Source: Heliomarina sp018223035
GTDB taxonomy: Bacteria; Pseudomonadota; Alphaproteobacteria; Rhodobacterales; Rhodobacteraceae
Assembly (NCBI GenBank): GCA_018223035.1
Contig: JAAEZD010000005.1
Location: 186,001 to 250,000, forward strand
Length of the DNA stretch: 64,000 bases
Direction: 5' to 3'
A model generated the notes under the pieces. The model was given only the letters and a program-made list of their open reading frames with translations. It did no database searches and was not told the origin of the DNA. The first letter of the stretch is position 1, and every line of letters starts with the position of its first letter. The translations under genes were made by a program, and so were the position numbers. Shown here in pieces: positions 26,728-35,339 of this stretch.

Positions 26728-27998
26728 TGGAACATGATCGTGTCAGTACCCGTGCGTGGGTATTGCACCCGGACATAAAGTCCGATCCCGATCGCAGAGA
26801 GGCTCAACCTGCTCTCGACGAAGCCGTAGGTTTAGCCGTTGCATTGCCCGATCTCGAAGTTATCGGCAGCGAAGTTGTGCCTTTGCCAAAGGCGCATGCG
26901 GGCCTGCTGTTCGGTTCCGGAAAGATTGAAGAGCTGCGACTACGGTTCAGTGAGAACGATATTGAATTGGTTCTGATCGACGGACCCGTCACGCCAGTCC
27001 AACAGCGCAATCTTGAGCGAAAGTGGAAGGTGAAAATTCTCGATCGCACAGGATTGATCCTCGAGATTTTTTCCGATCGAGCAAGAACGCGCGAAGGCGT
27101 TCTGCAAGTTGAAATGGCAGCGCTCAGCTATCAACGAACGCGGCTGGTACGAGCGTGGACGCACTTGGAACGTCAGCGTGGTGGGCTGGGGTTTGTCGGT
27201 GGACCGGGGGAAACTCAGATCGAAGCCGACCGTCGTGCCATCGATACTCAGATAGTGCGCCTGAAGAGACAACTGGACAAAGTCGTAAAGACACGCAGTC
27301 TACACCGGGCGGCACGTGCAAAGGTGCCATATCCGATTGTTGCGCTGGTCGGTTACACAAACGCCGGAAAGTCGACGCTGTTCAATCACTTGACCGGCGC
27401 CAGTGTCATGGCCAAGGACATGCTTTTCGCAACGCTTGATCCGACGATGCGTAGGGTCGTGCTATCGAATGGCCTTGAAGTCATTTTGTCGGACACGGTT
27501 GGGTTTATCTCCGATCTGCCGACGGAACTGGTCGCGGCCTTCCGGGCGACGCTCGAAGAAGTCCTCGGCGCTGATCTCATCGTACATGTACGCGATATTG
27601 CGCATCCGGGCAGCGAAGAGCAGGCAAGGGACGTTCTGTCCATCTTGTCCACTCTTGGCGTCAGTTCTGAGCGGCCTTTGCTCGAAGTGTGGAACAAGAT
27701 CGATCAGTTTGACGGCGATGAAAGAGACGCTCTGAGAGCGCGCGCCGCACGTGATGAAAAAATCTTTGCTGTTTCGGCGCTGACCGGGGAAGGCATCTCC
27801 GACCTTCTGGATGAGATCGCCGATCAGTTACAGAACGCCAGAACCGAAACTGTGTTGCATCTCAACTTTGAGGATGGACGTCGCCGGGCGTGGCTGTTTG
27901 AGCAAGACGTGGTTCAAGAAGAATCACAGACCGAGAACGGGTTCGAAATTCGGGTTCTGTGGTCGGATGTGCAAAAGGCCAGATACGACGCTCTTTGA
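26727..27998 (+). CDS. hflX: Ribosome-associated GTPase HflX
   Basis: HflX binds the large ribosomal subunit and splits stalled ribosomes under stress. The protein has 423 residues from the ATG at 26727, which overlaps the hfq stop by one base (a TTG at 26724 is less likely). An N-terminal HflX domain (GLLFGSGKIEEL region) precedes the GTPase domain with G1 GYTNAGKST, G3 DTVGFI and G4 NKID. The length is standard. It ends the nifR3-ntr-trk-hfq-hflX block; a gene-poor stretch follows. Confidence 0.96.
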   Translation: MEHDRVSTRAWVLHPDIKSDPDRREAQPALDEAVGLAVALPDLEVIGSEVVPLPKAHAGLLFGSGKIEELRLRFSENDIELVLIDGPVTPVQQRNLERKWKVKILDRTGLILEIFSDRARTREGVLQVEMAALSYQRTRLVRAWTHLERQRGGLGFVGGPGETQIEADRRAIDTQIVRLKRQLDKVVKTRSLHRAARAKVPYPIVALVGYTNAGKSTLFNHLTGASVMAKDMLFATLDPTMRRVVLSNGLEVILSDTVGFISDLPTELVAAFRATLEEVLGADLIVHVRDIAHPGSEEQARDVLSILSTLGVSSERPLLEVWNKIDQFDGDERDALRARAARDEKIFAVSALTGEGISDLLDEIADQLQNARTETVLHLNFEDGRRRAWLFEQDVVQEESQTENGFEIRVLWSDVQKARYDAL

Positions 27999-28342
27999 TC
28001 GGCGTTGGTCAAAACGATCTGCCTTACTGGCGCGGCAATGCCTCAATGCCCAGCCATGAGAAACCGAGAGAAATAGCTTTAAAAAGCGGTGCATCATTGG
28101 AGCAGAAAACTCTGCGCCGCTGCTGATCTTTTCTGTTCATCGCGCCTGACTTAGCGAACGGATTTTGTTATCCAGACATAAGCGGATGGTCAGCAATAGC
28201 TTCGCCCTTTGCCCTGATCGGAGCCTAGGCGACGCTTTGTCATGGGAATTGAGATCAACGCCGACGTCCGTTTATGAGCGCGTATAGAGGCCATGGAAAT
28301 GTCTCACTGCTCAATGTCATCCTTGTACGATGAGACGTTATC
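27999..28342. other. Gene-free stretch between hflX and the oxidoreductase remnant
   Basis: I find no supported gene, RNA or repeat here. Short frames are broken in all phases on the plus strand. It may hold further decayed sequence from the same flavoprotein gene, but I could not align it by eye. Confidence 0.5.
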
Positions 28343-28884
28343 CAGCTCGGCAGCCCTCAGGTGAATCGACAGGAACGGCGCTTCTGAAATGAAGCGGCAG
28401 CCGTCGTTCTTGCTCAGAAAGGCAGCGAAGCCTTTGCAATATTCGACATTCGGTTCGCATCCAACGCCCGGAGGAACACCGATTTTCGCATGCTTGATGC
28501 TCAGGGAGGTTCCTCTGTTGTCAAAACGCTGGGTGATCTGGCTTGTCTCTTGGACCTGCCAATCGGAAACCTAGATGAGACTATAGCTTCTGTTCCAACA
28601 TCAGGTCAGGACGGGGCATTCGGGATTTCTCTACCGAATGGCTTAAGCCTCCGTAATATGGAATCCAGATCACAGGCATCCTTCTCCTCACTCAGGGAGG
28701 GTTGCGCATCAAAGCCAAAGCCAGGGTTTTCCACAAAAACGGAACGCTCTTCGACTTTCTATTTGCCCGCGGCGGCCCAGCCGTCGGCGTATCCGTAGCT
28801 GACACCTCAGGGTATCCTACCGACCACGGGTTTCCGAACACATTCGCTCTCGGTTACGCCGCAGTAGCAAGTATAGGCGCTTGC
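28343..28884 (+). pseudogene. Decayed FAD-dependent oxidoreductase (FAD_binding_2, fumarate reductase-like), 3' remnant
   Basis: Two plus-strand frames together spell the C-terminal part of an FAD_binding_2 flavoprotein. The first frame reads QLGSPQVNRQERRF, hits a TGA at 28385, then continues EAAAVVLAQKGSEAFAIFD and VVKTLGDLACLLDLPIGNLD. Near 28630 the homology moves to another frame with KPP, a TAA at 28654, then YGIQITGILLLTQGGLRI, ARVFHKNGTLFDFLFARGG and AVGVS...SGY...GFPNTFALGY. The order of these pieces matches the end of this family (TQGGL, FAGGGAAxGVSG, SGY, LGRIAG). A stop, a frameshift and another stop mean it is not functional. The 5' two thirds of the gene are missing or unrecognisable in 27999-28342. 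Confidence 0.8.
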
Positions 28885-28945
28885 ACCTTTTTCTCTCTCC
28901 TGCCAGTTTTCGCCGGAAGTTTCATTCGTTGGAAAGCAACCTTTC

Positions 28946-29383
28946 ATGTCCAAGTTGATCTATGTCCTGAACGGCCCGAACCTCAACCTGTTGGGTAAAC
29001 GTCAGCCCGAAATCTATGGGACTGAAGCGCTTTCTGATGTCGAACAGAATTGCAAAAGCCTTTTAGCGGATGATTACGAGATTTTCATGGGGCAATCGAA
29101 CCACGAAGGCCAGCTTATCGATTGGATACATGAGGCCAGGGACAACGCGTGCGGTATCGTCATCAACCCGGCTGCGTTTACCCATACCTCCGTGGCAATT
29201 CTCGACGCGTTAAACGCGTTCGAAGGCCCGGTGATCGAGGTCCACATTTCCAATGTTCATAAGCGTGAAAGTTTCCGGCATCATTCATACGTATCGCTTC
29301 GCGCCGATGGTGTGATTGCCGGATTGGGGATCGAGGGCTACGAGGCAGCCCTGCGCAGGATCATTAGTTTAACAAGATCGTAA
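28946..29383 (+). CDS. aroQ: Type II 3-dehydroquinate dehydratase
   Basis: This 145-residue enzyme makes 3-dehydroshikimate in the shikimate pathway and assembles as a dodecamer. The N-terminal LNGPNLNLLGKRQPEIYGT contains the catalytic tyrosine region and lid arginine; NPAAFTHTSVAILDAL and EVHISNVHKRESFRHHSY carry the substrate-binding residues and the catalytic histidine. The length is normal. The gene stands alone on the plus strand after the pseudogene, and is convergent with the DUF882 gene, with a strong hairpin between them. Confidence 0.96.
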   Translation: MSKLIYVLNGPNLNLLGKRQPEIYGTEALSDVEQNCKSLLADDYEIFMGQSNHEGQLIDWIHEARDNACGIVINPAAFTHTSVAILDALNAFEGPVIEVHISNVHKRESFRHHSYVSLRADGVIAGLGIEGYEAALRRIISLTRS

Positions 29384-29414
29384 CTCGGCCGCACTCATCC
29401 CGGCGCCAACGGAC

Positions 29415-29444
29415 TTGCCTGGCAAGACAACCCTTGCCGGGCAA
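29415..29444. terminator. Convergent hairpin between aroQ and DUF882 gene
   Basis: TTGCCTGGCAAG at 29415-29426 pairs with CTTGCCGGGCAA at 29433-29444 (12 positions, one G-T). It lies in the 78-base gap between two convergent genes. The following T content is low, so termination strength is uncertain. Confidence 0.55.
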
Positions 29445-29461
29445 TTCAACAAGTCGCCGTC

Positions 29462-30031
29462 TTAGGCGCCCCAGCTGCGAACGGTGCCACAGTCCATGTG
29501 GACAAAGTTGGACCGCGAATAACGGCCAACCCCGCCAGCCCGACAGGCCAGAGCGGCTTTTGCCATTTGGTTCACCGAACGCGACGCAAGACGCAGATCA
29601 GCGGCCTGACCTTTCATGTGGAGAGAATTTTTCGCAACGCCGCGCGAACGCGACCGCAACATTGCGTTCGTTTGGGGGCTGCGATAGCCCGACAGCAACA
29701 TGTAGGGTTCGTTCACATCGAGAAGATTATGCGCTGCTGCCATGATGTCCACGGTCCGCAAGTCCATTCCAACGGTCTGATCGTTGCGCCAGTCACGCAT
29801 GAAGTGGTTGATTTCCCGGCATGCGTCTTTGATGTAGTCGCCGTCGATCCAGTACACCATATCCATACGTTCACCGGTGCGGCCCGAATACATCCGAACC
29901 CGGCGAATATCGCCGCCGCCACGAAGGAATCCCGCTGCTTTGGAGTAGGTTGGCGCTGCTACTAGAGTGGTTGCCGCGAACGCGCCGAGCAAGGCACGTC
30001 GGGTCAACCCCGATTGGTTTTCCTCAGTCAT
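29462..30031 (-). CDS. Tat-exported DUF882 (M15-like) protein
   Basis: This 189-residue protein starts with a twin-arginine-type signal (GLTRRALLGAFAATTLVAA) and carries a DUF882/YcbK domain related to peptidase M15 (D-Ala-D-Ala carboxypeptidase-like zinc enzymes). Candidate metal ligands are in SLHMKGQAADLRL and NFVHMDCG, the expected His/Asp and His positions, with the SGYRSPQTN motif before them. A role in trimming periplasmic peptidoglycan peptides is inferred from the family. It is divergent from the L,D-transpeptidase gene, which also fits a cell-wall role. Confidence 0.88.
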   Translation of the reverse strand: MTEENQSGLTRRALLGAFAATTLVAAPTYSKAAGFLRGGGDIRRVRMYSGRTGERMDMVYWIDGDYIKDACREINHFMRDWRNDQTVGMDLRTVDIMAAAHNLLDVNEPYMLLSGYRSPQTNAMLRSRSRGVAKNSLHMKGQAADLRLASRSVNQMAKAALACRAGGVGRYSRSNFVHMDCGTVRSWGA

Positions 30032-30367
30032 TTTACTGCTATGTCCCGTACGTTAGTCTGCCTGTGCACGATGTTACGTGCCTGTTTAAGTCATCCACCC
30101 CAGATGATGAATGATTTATTGCACAGGTGTTCTTATCCGCCAACTCCGGAATAACGCGAAGTTTATACAGGGATGGTTTTCGGCGAATTCTTGCCCATGC
30201 CGCCTTTTGTTTGGAACCTGTTGGATAAATGATGCACTGCTGCACCGCCGGACCGAGATTTTAATGACCTGTTGAGAATGTGAATAGACAATTACCGGAT
30301 GCTTTTGTCCTGTCATGTGCGGGAAACGATGCTAATTGAGACCTACAAGATATTGAGGACTATGAGA

Positions 30368-31984
30368 ATGATCACTACTTGCCCTGCTAAATCATGTGGC
30401 GGCTTCGCGGTTCTTGCCGGTGCGGTCGCACTGTCGCTTGGTTTGCTGGTATCGCCTGTTTATGCTCAGGTTACAGCGTTTAAACAGGCGGTAGCAGAAG
30501 CAGCTTATGATCAATCCACGATTGCGAGTTTCTACCGTGAAGCGAATTATGCGCCGCTTTGGACCGGTGAGGGCGATGTCTTTGTTGAGCGTCGATCGGC
30601 TCTTTTCCAAGCGCTGACCAGCGTAGAAAACCATGGTCTGCCAGCCAGTCGCTACGACGTTGCGGGACTTGTGCAGCAGATGAAAGATGCCCGAACCACC
30701 CGCGACATCGGTCTCGTTGAAGTGGCGTTGACCAACATGTTCCTTAAGTATGCGCGTGATGTTCAGACAGGCATTCTTGTTCCGTCGCGGATCGACAGCG
30801 GCATCGTGCGCCAAGTTCAGTACCGGGATCCCAAAACTCTGCTCGCGACCTTCTCCAATACGCAGCCCCGCGCCTTTATGAATTCGCTGCCGCCGTCGAC
30901 TGCAGAATACCGCAACCTTATGAAAGCGAAGATCCAGCTTGAAAGTGTGATCGCGGAAGGGTCCTGGGGTGCTAAGGTTTCCGGCGGTAAACTCGAACCC
31001 GGCGATCGTGGTCCTCAAGTCGTGGCCCTCCGCAATCGGCTGATTGCCATGGGGTATATGGAGCGCACCGCTTCAATGTCCTACGATGCCAAGCTTCAGC
31101 AAGCAGTCATCGCCTTTCAGTCAGCACACGGACTTGCAGAAGACGGGGTCGCCGGGGCCGGAACCCTTGATGAAATCAATACTTCTGCCGAAGCACGTCT
31201 TCAATCGGTCCTTGTCGCTCTGGAGCGTGAGCGGTGGACAAACATGGAGCGCGGCGAGCGTCATGTTCTGGTCAACCTCACCGACTTCTCAGCAAAAATC
31301 GTCGACCAAGGCGAAGTTGTCTTCAAAACAAAATCCGTAATCGGGCAGAATTCCAGCGATCGTCGCAGCCCGGAGTTTTCGGATGTGATGGAGCACATGA
31401 TCGTCAACCCAAGCTGGCACGTCCCGCGGTCGATCATGACCAAGGAATACCTGCCTCAACTGCAGAAGAATCCGAACGCTGCTGGGCATCTCATTATCAC
31501 CGACCGGCGCGGTCAGCGCGTCAATCGCGAAGCGATGGACTTCACCCAGTTCACAGCACGCAACTTCCCGTTTGATATGCGGCAGCCGCCAAGCAATAGC
31601 AATGCACTGGGGTTGGTGAAGTTCATGTTCCCCAATAAGTACAATATCTATCTCCATGATACGCCTCAGAAAAGCCTGTTCAAGCGCGAGACACGCGCGT
31701 TCTCTCATGGCTGTATCCGCCTAGCCGATCCGTTCGATTTCGCCTATGCTCTTTTGTCGCTTCAGGAAGACGACCCAAGAGCTTATTTTCAAAGCGTTCT
31801 TCGCTCAGGAACCGAAACCAAAATCAATCTGGAAAAGCCTCTTCCGGTTCATTTGATCTATAGAACGGCAGTCATCTCCGACAAAGGCCGTGTCGAATTT
31901 CGTCGGGATGTCTATGGGCGGGACGCGCGGATATGGGACGCGCTGAGCGAGGCGGGGGTAGCCTTGTCTTCTGTTCAGGGATAA
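30368..31984 (+). CDS. L,D-transpeptidase (YcbB/LdtD type)
   Basis: This 538-residue periplasmic enzyme forms 3-3 crosslinks in peptidoglycan or attaches proteins to it. I chose the ATG at 30368 because GAGG lies 9 bases upstream; ATGs at 30362 and 30299 are alternatives. A signal peptide (GGFAVLAGAVALSLGLLVSPVYAQ) is followed by a helical scaffold domain, a peptidoglycan-binding domain (GDRGPQVVALRNRL) and a YkuD domain whose motif HGCIRLADPFDFA contains catalytic Cys449. The lpxD-like gene follows after 37 bases on the same strand, so it probably heads an operon with lpxD-acp-KAS. Confidence 0.93.
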   Translation: MITTCPAKSCGGFAVLAGAVALSLGLLVSPVYAQVTAFKQAVAEAAYDQSTIASFYREANYAPLWTGEGDVFVERRSALFQALTSVENHGLPASRYDVAGLVQQMKDARTTRDIGLVEVALTNMFLKYARDVQTGILVPSRIDSGIVRQVQYRDPKTLLATFSNTQPRAFMNSLPPSTAEYRNLMKAKIQLESVIAEGSWGAKVSGGKLEPGDRGPQVVALRNRLIAMGYMERTASMSYDAKLQQAVIAFQSAHGLAEDGVAGAGTLDEINTSAEARLQSVLVALERERWTNMERGERHVLVNLTDFSAKIVDQGEVVFKTKSVIGQNSSDRRSPEFSDVMEHMIVNPSWHVPRSIMTKEYLPQLQKNPNAAGHLIITDRRGQRVNREAMDFTQFTARNFPFDMRQPPSNSNALGLVKFMFPNKYNIYLHDTPQKSLFKRETRAFSHGCIRLADPFDFAYALLSLQEDDPRAYFQSVLRSGTETKINLEKPLPVHLIYRTAVISDKGRVEFRRDVYGRDARIWDALSEAGVALSSVQG

Positions 31985-32021
31985 TGAACGGACCTGATTG
32001 CATCTGCAAAAAGGTCCGCAA

Positions 32022-33110
32022 ATGTACACGGTCCAAGAAATCGCAGCGTCGCTCGGGGTTAATGCCGCAGGCGACGTCTCCCTCAAGGTAAAAGGCGCCG
32101 CAGAACCGGCTCTCGCAACCGCCGATGATCTCGCTATGGCGATGTCTCCCGCATATGCGGACCACTTGAGCAAAGGTAGCGCTCGCGCAGCGGTGCTGTG
32201 GGAAGGGGCGGATTGGCAAGACCTCAGTCTTGAGGCCGCCATCTTCGTCAGTCGACCGCGAATGGCGATGGCAGGGATTACACGGATGCTGGACCCGGGT
32301 CAGGGGTTTCCGCCGGGTATTCATCCGACCGCCGTCGTAGATGAAACTGCTGAATTGGGCCGCGAAGTAACCGTAGGTGCTTTCACGATCATCGGTGCAC
32401 GGGCCGTAATCGGCGATGGATCGGTCATTGGCCCTCAGTGCTTTATCGGAGCTGACACAAAGCTGGGGCGGAACGCTTCTCTTCGGGAAATGGTCAGCAT
32501 CGGCGCGCGGGCCCAGATCGGGTCGGATTTCATCGCGCAACCCGGCGTCCGGATTGGAGGGGATGGTTTTTCATTTGTTACCCCCGAAATCTCTGGCGTA
32601 GAAAACGCCCGCAAATCGCTTGGCGATCAAGGTGACGCACAACCCCAAGCGTGGCAGCGAATCCACTCACTAGGATCCGTAACTATTGGTGACAATGTCG
32701 AAATCGGGTCGAACTCGACTGTTGACAACGGGACGGTCCGAAACACAGAGATCGGTTCAGGCACCAAGCTCGATAGCCTTGTTCAGGTGGGGCACAATGT
32801 TCGTATAGGCCGCGACTGTCTGCTCTGTGCACAAGCGGGCGTCGCCGGTTCGGTGATCATCGGCGACAACGTCGTTCTTGGGGGCCAGAGCGGCGTCGCG
32901 GATAATATCACGGTGGGCGACAGAGTCGTCGCGGCTGGTGGAACCAAGCTCTTGTCGAACGTACCTGCCGGACGTGTGATGATGGGTTACCCAGCCGTAA
33001 AAATGGAAAGCTTTACAGCGCTTTACAAGGCACAGCGACGGCTGCCACGGTTTCTTTCGGACCTTGCGGAACTTAAAAAGGCGGTTTTCAAAAGCGAGTC
33101 GAGCAAGTAA
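32022..33110 (+). CDS. lpxD: LpxD-like UDP-3-O-acylglucosamine N-acyltransferase
   Basis: The family transfers a 3-hydroxyacyl chain from ACP to the 2-amino group of UDP-3-O-acylglucosamine in lipid A synthesis. From the ATG at 32022 the protein has 362 residues: an N-terminal uridine-binding domain (1-100), a left-handed beta helix of hexapeptide repeats (about 105-315) and a C-terminal helical tail. The expected catalytic histidine is His258 in LVQVGHNVRIG. The gene is not next to lpxA, fabZ or bamA, its usual neighbours, but sits between an L,D-transpeptidase and an ACP/KAS pair. It may be a second, specialised LpxD; I cannot see whether the genome has another copy. Confidence 0.88.
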   Translation: MYTVQEIAASLGVNAAGDVSLKVKGAAEPALATADDLAMAMSPAYADHLSKGSARAAVLWEGADWQDLSLEAAIFVSRPRMAMAGITRMLDPGQGFPPGIHPTAVVDETAELGREVTVGAFTIIGARAVIGDGSVIGPQCFIGADTKLGRNASLREMVSIGARAQIGSDFIAQPGVRIGGDGFSFVTPEISGVENARKSLGDQGDAQPQAWQRIHSLGSVTIGDNVEIGSNSTVDNGTVRNTEIGSGTKLDSLVQVGHNVRIGRDCLLCAQAGVAGSVIIGDNVVLGGQSGVADNITVGDRVVAAGGTKLLSNVPAGRVMMGYPAVKMESFTALYKAQRRLPRFLSDLAELKKAVFKSESSK

Positions 33111-33145
33111 GTCAGCTAGGGATACATCAAGCCAGGAGCTCTCTT

Positions 33146-33403
33146 ATGAGTATTCAGGATAGAGTCATCGAGATCATTGCGGAACAAGCCGTACTGGAAC
33201 CCTCCGACGTTACGCCCGACAGTACACTCGAAGATCTTGGTATCGATAGTCTTGGTCTGGTCGAATGCATTTTCGCGATCGAGGAAGAATTCGATATTTC
33301 GGTTCCCTTCAACGCGAATGAACCGACAAAAAGCGATTTCGACATTTCCAACGTGAAATCCATCGTCAATGGCATCAAAGAATTGATGGTCGAAAAGACG
33401 TGA
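33146..33403 (+). CDS. Specialised acyl carrier protein
   Basis: This 85-residue acidic ACP has the phosphopantetheine site LGIDSLGLVE with Ser35. It differs from housekeeping AcpP in carrying an insertion-like segment NANEPTKSDFDISN before helix III, which makes it resemble longer specialised ACPs such as AcpXL. It lies 35 bases after lpxD and 19 bases before the ketoacyl synthase gene, so the three are almost certainly one transcript. A dedicated acyl donor for the LpxD-like enzyme is the natural reading, but this is inference from position. Confidence 0.9.
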   Translation: MSIQDRVIEIIAEQAVLEPSDVTPDSTLEDLGIDSLGLVECIFAIEEEFDISVPFNANEPTKSDFDISNVKSIVNGIKELMVEKT

Positions 33404-33422
33404 CCCAAGGCGAAATGATCCC

Positions 33423-34631
33423 ATGAAACGCGTGGTCATAACTGGCGCGGGTACGATCAATGCGCTTGGTCATTCCGTAGCCGAAACCATGCAGGCCATG
33501 AAAGACGGTCATTGCGGGATCGGGCCGTTGGATTTCAGAGACGTTGATCGCCTGTCGATCAAGATCGGCGGGCAGGTTATCGGGTTTGAGACCGAAGGGC
33601 TATTCAATCGCCAGCAGATGGCCCTTTATGACCGTTTCACGCAGTTTACGCTGATGGCAGCGAAAGAGGCCATCAATCAGGCTGGCATTGTCTTTTCTGG
33701 CGAACTTGCAGCCAGATCCGGGGTCGTTCTCGGTACTGCAGGTGGCGGCGTAAGCACGTGGGACGACAATTACCGCAGCGTTTACGAGGACGGCAAGAAC
33801 AGGGTTCATCCATTTGTCGTACCGAAACTGATGAACAACGCAGCGGCAAGCCATGTATCGATGGAGTACAACCTGAAGGGGCCAAGCTTTACCGTGTCGA
33901 CCGCCTGTGCCTCTTCAAACCATGCCATGGCCCAGGCTTTTGCGATGGTGCAGTCAGGCATGGCGCCCGCAATGGTGACGGGCGGTTCGGAATCCATGCT
34001 GTGCTTTGGTGGCGTCAAAGCTTGGGAAGGTCTTCGCGTCATGTCCAAAGACGCATGCAGGCCGTTCAGCCTAGGGCGCAATGGCATGGTACAGGGCGAG
34101 GGGGCTGGCATCTTCGTCTTCGAGGAGTATGAGCACGCCAAGAAACGTGGTGCGGAAATCCTGTGCGAAGTGATCGGATACGCGATGTCATCCGATGCTT
34201 CCGACATCGTCATGCCATCCAAGCAAGGGGCGGAACGGGCGATTGCGGGGGCCCTGCGCAACGCAAAGCTCAACTCCGACGAAGTGGGCTATATCAATGC
34301 CCACGGCACTGGTACCGCTGCGAATGACAAAACGGAATGTGCTGCGGTTGCTGGCGTTTTTGGGCCTCACGCTGACCGGCTGATGATCTCGTCGACCAAA
34401 TCCATGCATGGCCATCTGATCGGCGGCACCGGTGCCGTCGAGCTGCTGGCCTGTATCATGGCTGTCCGGGATGGCGTCATTGCGCCAACTATTGGGTACG
34501 AAGAGCCCGATCCCGAATGTGCGCTGGATGTCGTTCCGAACGAAGCGCGAGACGCAGACGTATCCGTGGCTCTCAGCAATGCTTTCGCGTTTGGTGGTCT
34601 GAACGCCGTATTGGCAATTCGCAGGATATAA
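33423..34631 (+). CDS. Beta-ketoacyl-ACP synthase II-type condensing enzyme
   Basis: This 402-residue FabF-like thiolase-fold enzyme elongates acyl chains on ACP. The Cys-His-His triad is complete: Cys162 in STACASSNHA, the first His in NAHGTGTAAND and the second in STKSMHGHLIGGTG. The sequence is more divergent than housekeeping FabF and recalls specialised NodE/FabF paralogues. It follows the ACP gene by 19 bases. The stop is followed at once by a symmetrical terminator. Together with lpxD and the ACP it could make an unusual acyl chain for an envelope glycolipid. Confidence 0.92.
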   Translation: MKRVVITGAGTINALGHSVAETMQAMKDGHCGIGPLDFRDVDRLSIKIGGQVIGFETEGLFNRQQMALYDRFTQFTLMAAKEAINQAGIVFSGELAARSGVVLGTAGGGVSTWDDNYRSVYEDGKNRVHPFVVPKLMNNAAASHVSMEYNLKGPSFTVSTACASSNHAMAQAFAMVQSGMAPAMVTGGSESMLCFGGVKAWEGLRVMSKDACRPFSLGRNGMVQGEGAGIFVFEEYEHAKKRGAEILCEVIGYAMSSDASDIVMPSKQGAERAIAGALRNAKLNSDEVGYINAHGTGTAANDKTECAAVAGVFGPHADRLMISSTKSMHGHLIGGTGAVELLACIMAVRDGVIAPTIGYEEPDPECALDVVPNEARDADVSVALSNAFAFGGLNAVLAIRRI

Positions 34632-34633
34632 AA

Positions 34634-34661
34634 AATGGGCGCGCCGCTTGGCGCACCCATT
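34634..34661. terminator. Bidirectional rho-independent terminator
   Basis: AATGGGCGCGCC and GGCGCACCCATT form a 12-position stem with one mismatch around GCTT. Read on the minus strand it is followed by a T-run (from the A-run at 34629-34635), so it terminates the IalB gene, and it also sits directly after the KAS gene on the plus strand. Confidence 0.8.
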
Positions 34662-34682
34662 CGTGTCTACGATCCAGGGCGT

Positions 34683-35339
34683 TTACTGGGAAACTACGTC
34701 CACCGCATCATAACCGGCAGTAAAGCCTTTCAGGGACATCTCCAGTTCGACCACCTGATCCGGTGCAGGCGCCGGGCGCAGCGAAATTTTCGCGGTGCTG
34801 CCACGGCGGAACGCATCGACATCGGCCTGAGTCAGGCCGATTTGCGCAACGCACCCGATCGGATTGCAGAAGGAATAGTTGTACCGCTTGCCCGGGTTGC
34901 TATCGACGGCAATGGTCAGCTGCGCCGGGAGCAGGGTTTCCAGCGGTACGATGACTGTCGCACCGGCGACGGCTTGCGACCCATTGCTGATCCGAAAAAG
35001 TGAAAACTCGGCCACTGGATTGCCGTTGTCATCTTCGAGGATCTGCAAGAGCGAACAGGGGTCCTTGTCCGCTTCGATCTTAATGCAGGCGAGCTCGAAA
35101 TCGTCGAAAGTCTCTTTTGAATAGCGCTGGCCCAGCTCGGGTTCGCCGGTCACCGTCTGCCCAAGATCAAGCTGAGCTTCGCCGGATGTGGCGGAGCTTG
35201 TTCCGGTTTCGGATTGGGCTGGCTCTTCTTGCGCTTGCTCTGTCGGTGTCGTGGTCGTTTCACTCTGTTGCGCCCAAAGCGGCGTCGCGACGAGCGCCGT
35301 CATGGTAACTAGGGTGAGAGAAGAGAGTTTTTTGAACAT
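34683..35339 (-). CDS. Invasion-associated locus B (IalB) family exported protein
   Basis: From the ATG at 35339 (AGG upstream; frame open to 35378) the product has 218 residues. A Sec signal (KLSSLTLVTMTALVATPLWAQ) is followed by a low-complexity Thr/Glu/Ser-rich linker of about 45 residues and an IalB domain with the conserved cysteines in ELACIKIEADKDPCSLLQI and SFCNPIGCVAQ, probably two disulfides. Named after Bartonella IalB, the family is common in free-living alphaproteobacteria, where its role is unclear and probably linked to the envelope. It is convergent with the lpxD-acp-KAS operon. Confidence 0.88.
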   Translation of the reverse strand: MFKKLSSLTLVTMTALVATPLWAQQSETTTTPTEQAQEEPAQSETGTSSATSGEAQLDLGQTVTGEPELGQRYSKETFDDFELACIKIEADKDPCSLLQILEDDNGNPVAEFSLFRISNGSQAVAGATVIVPLETLLPAQLTIAVDSNPGKRYNYSFCNPIGCVAQIGLTQADVDAFRRGSTAKISLRPAPAPDQVVELEMSLKGFTAGYDAVDVVSQ

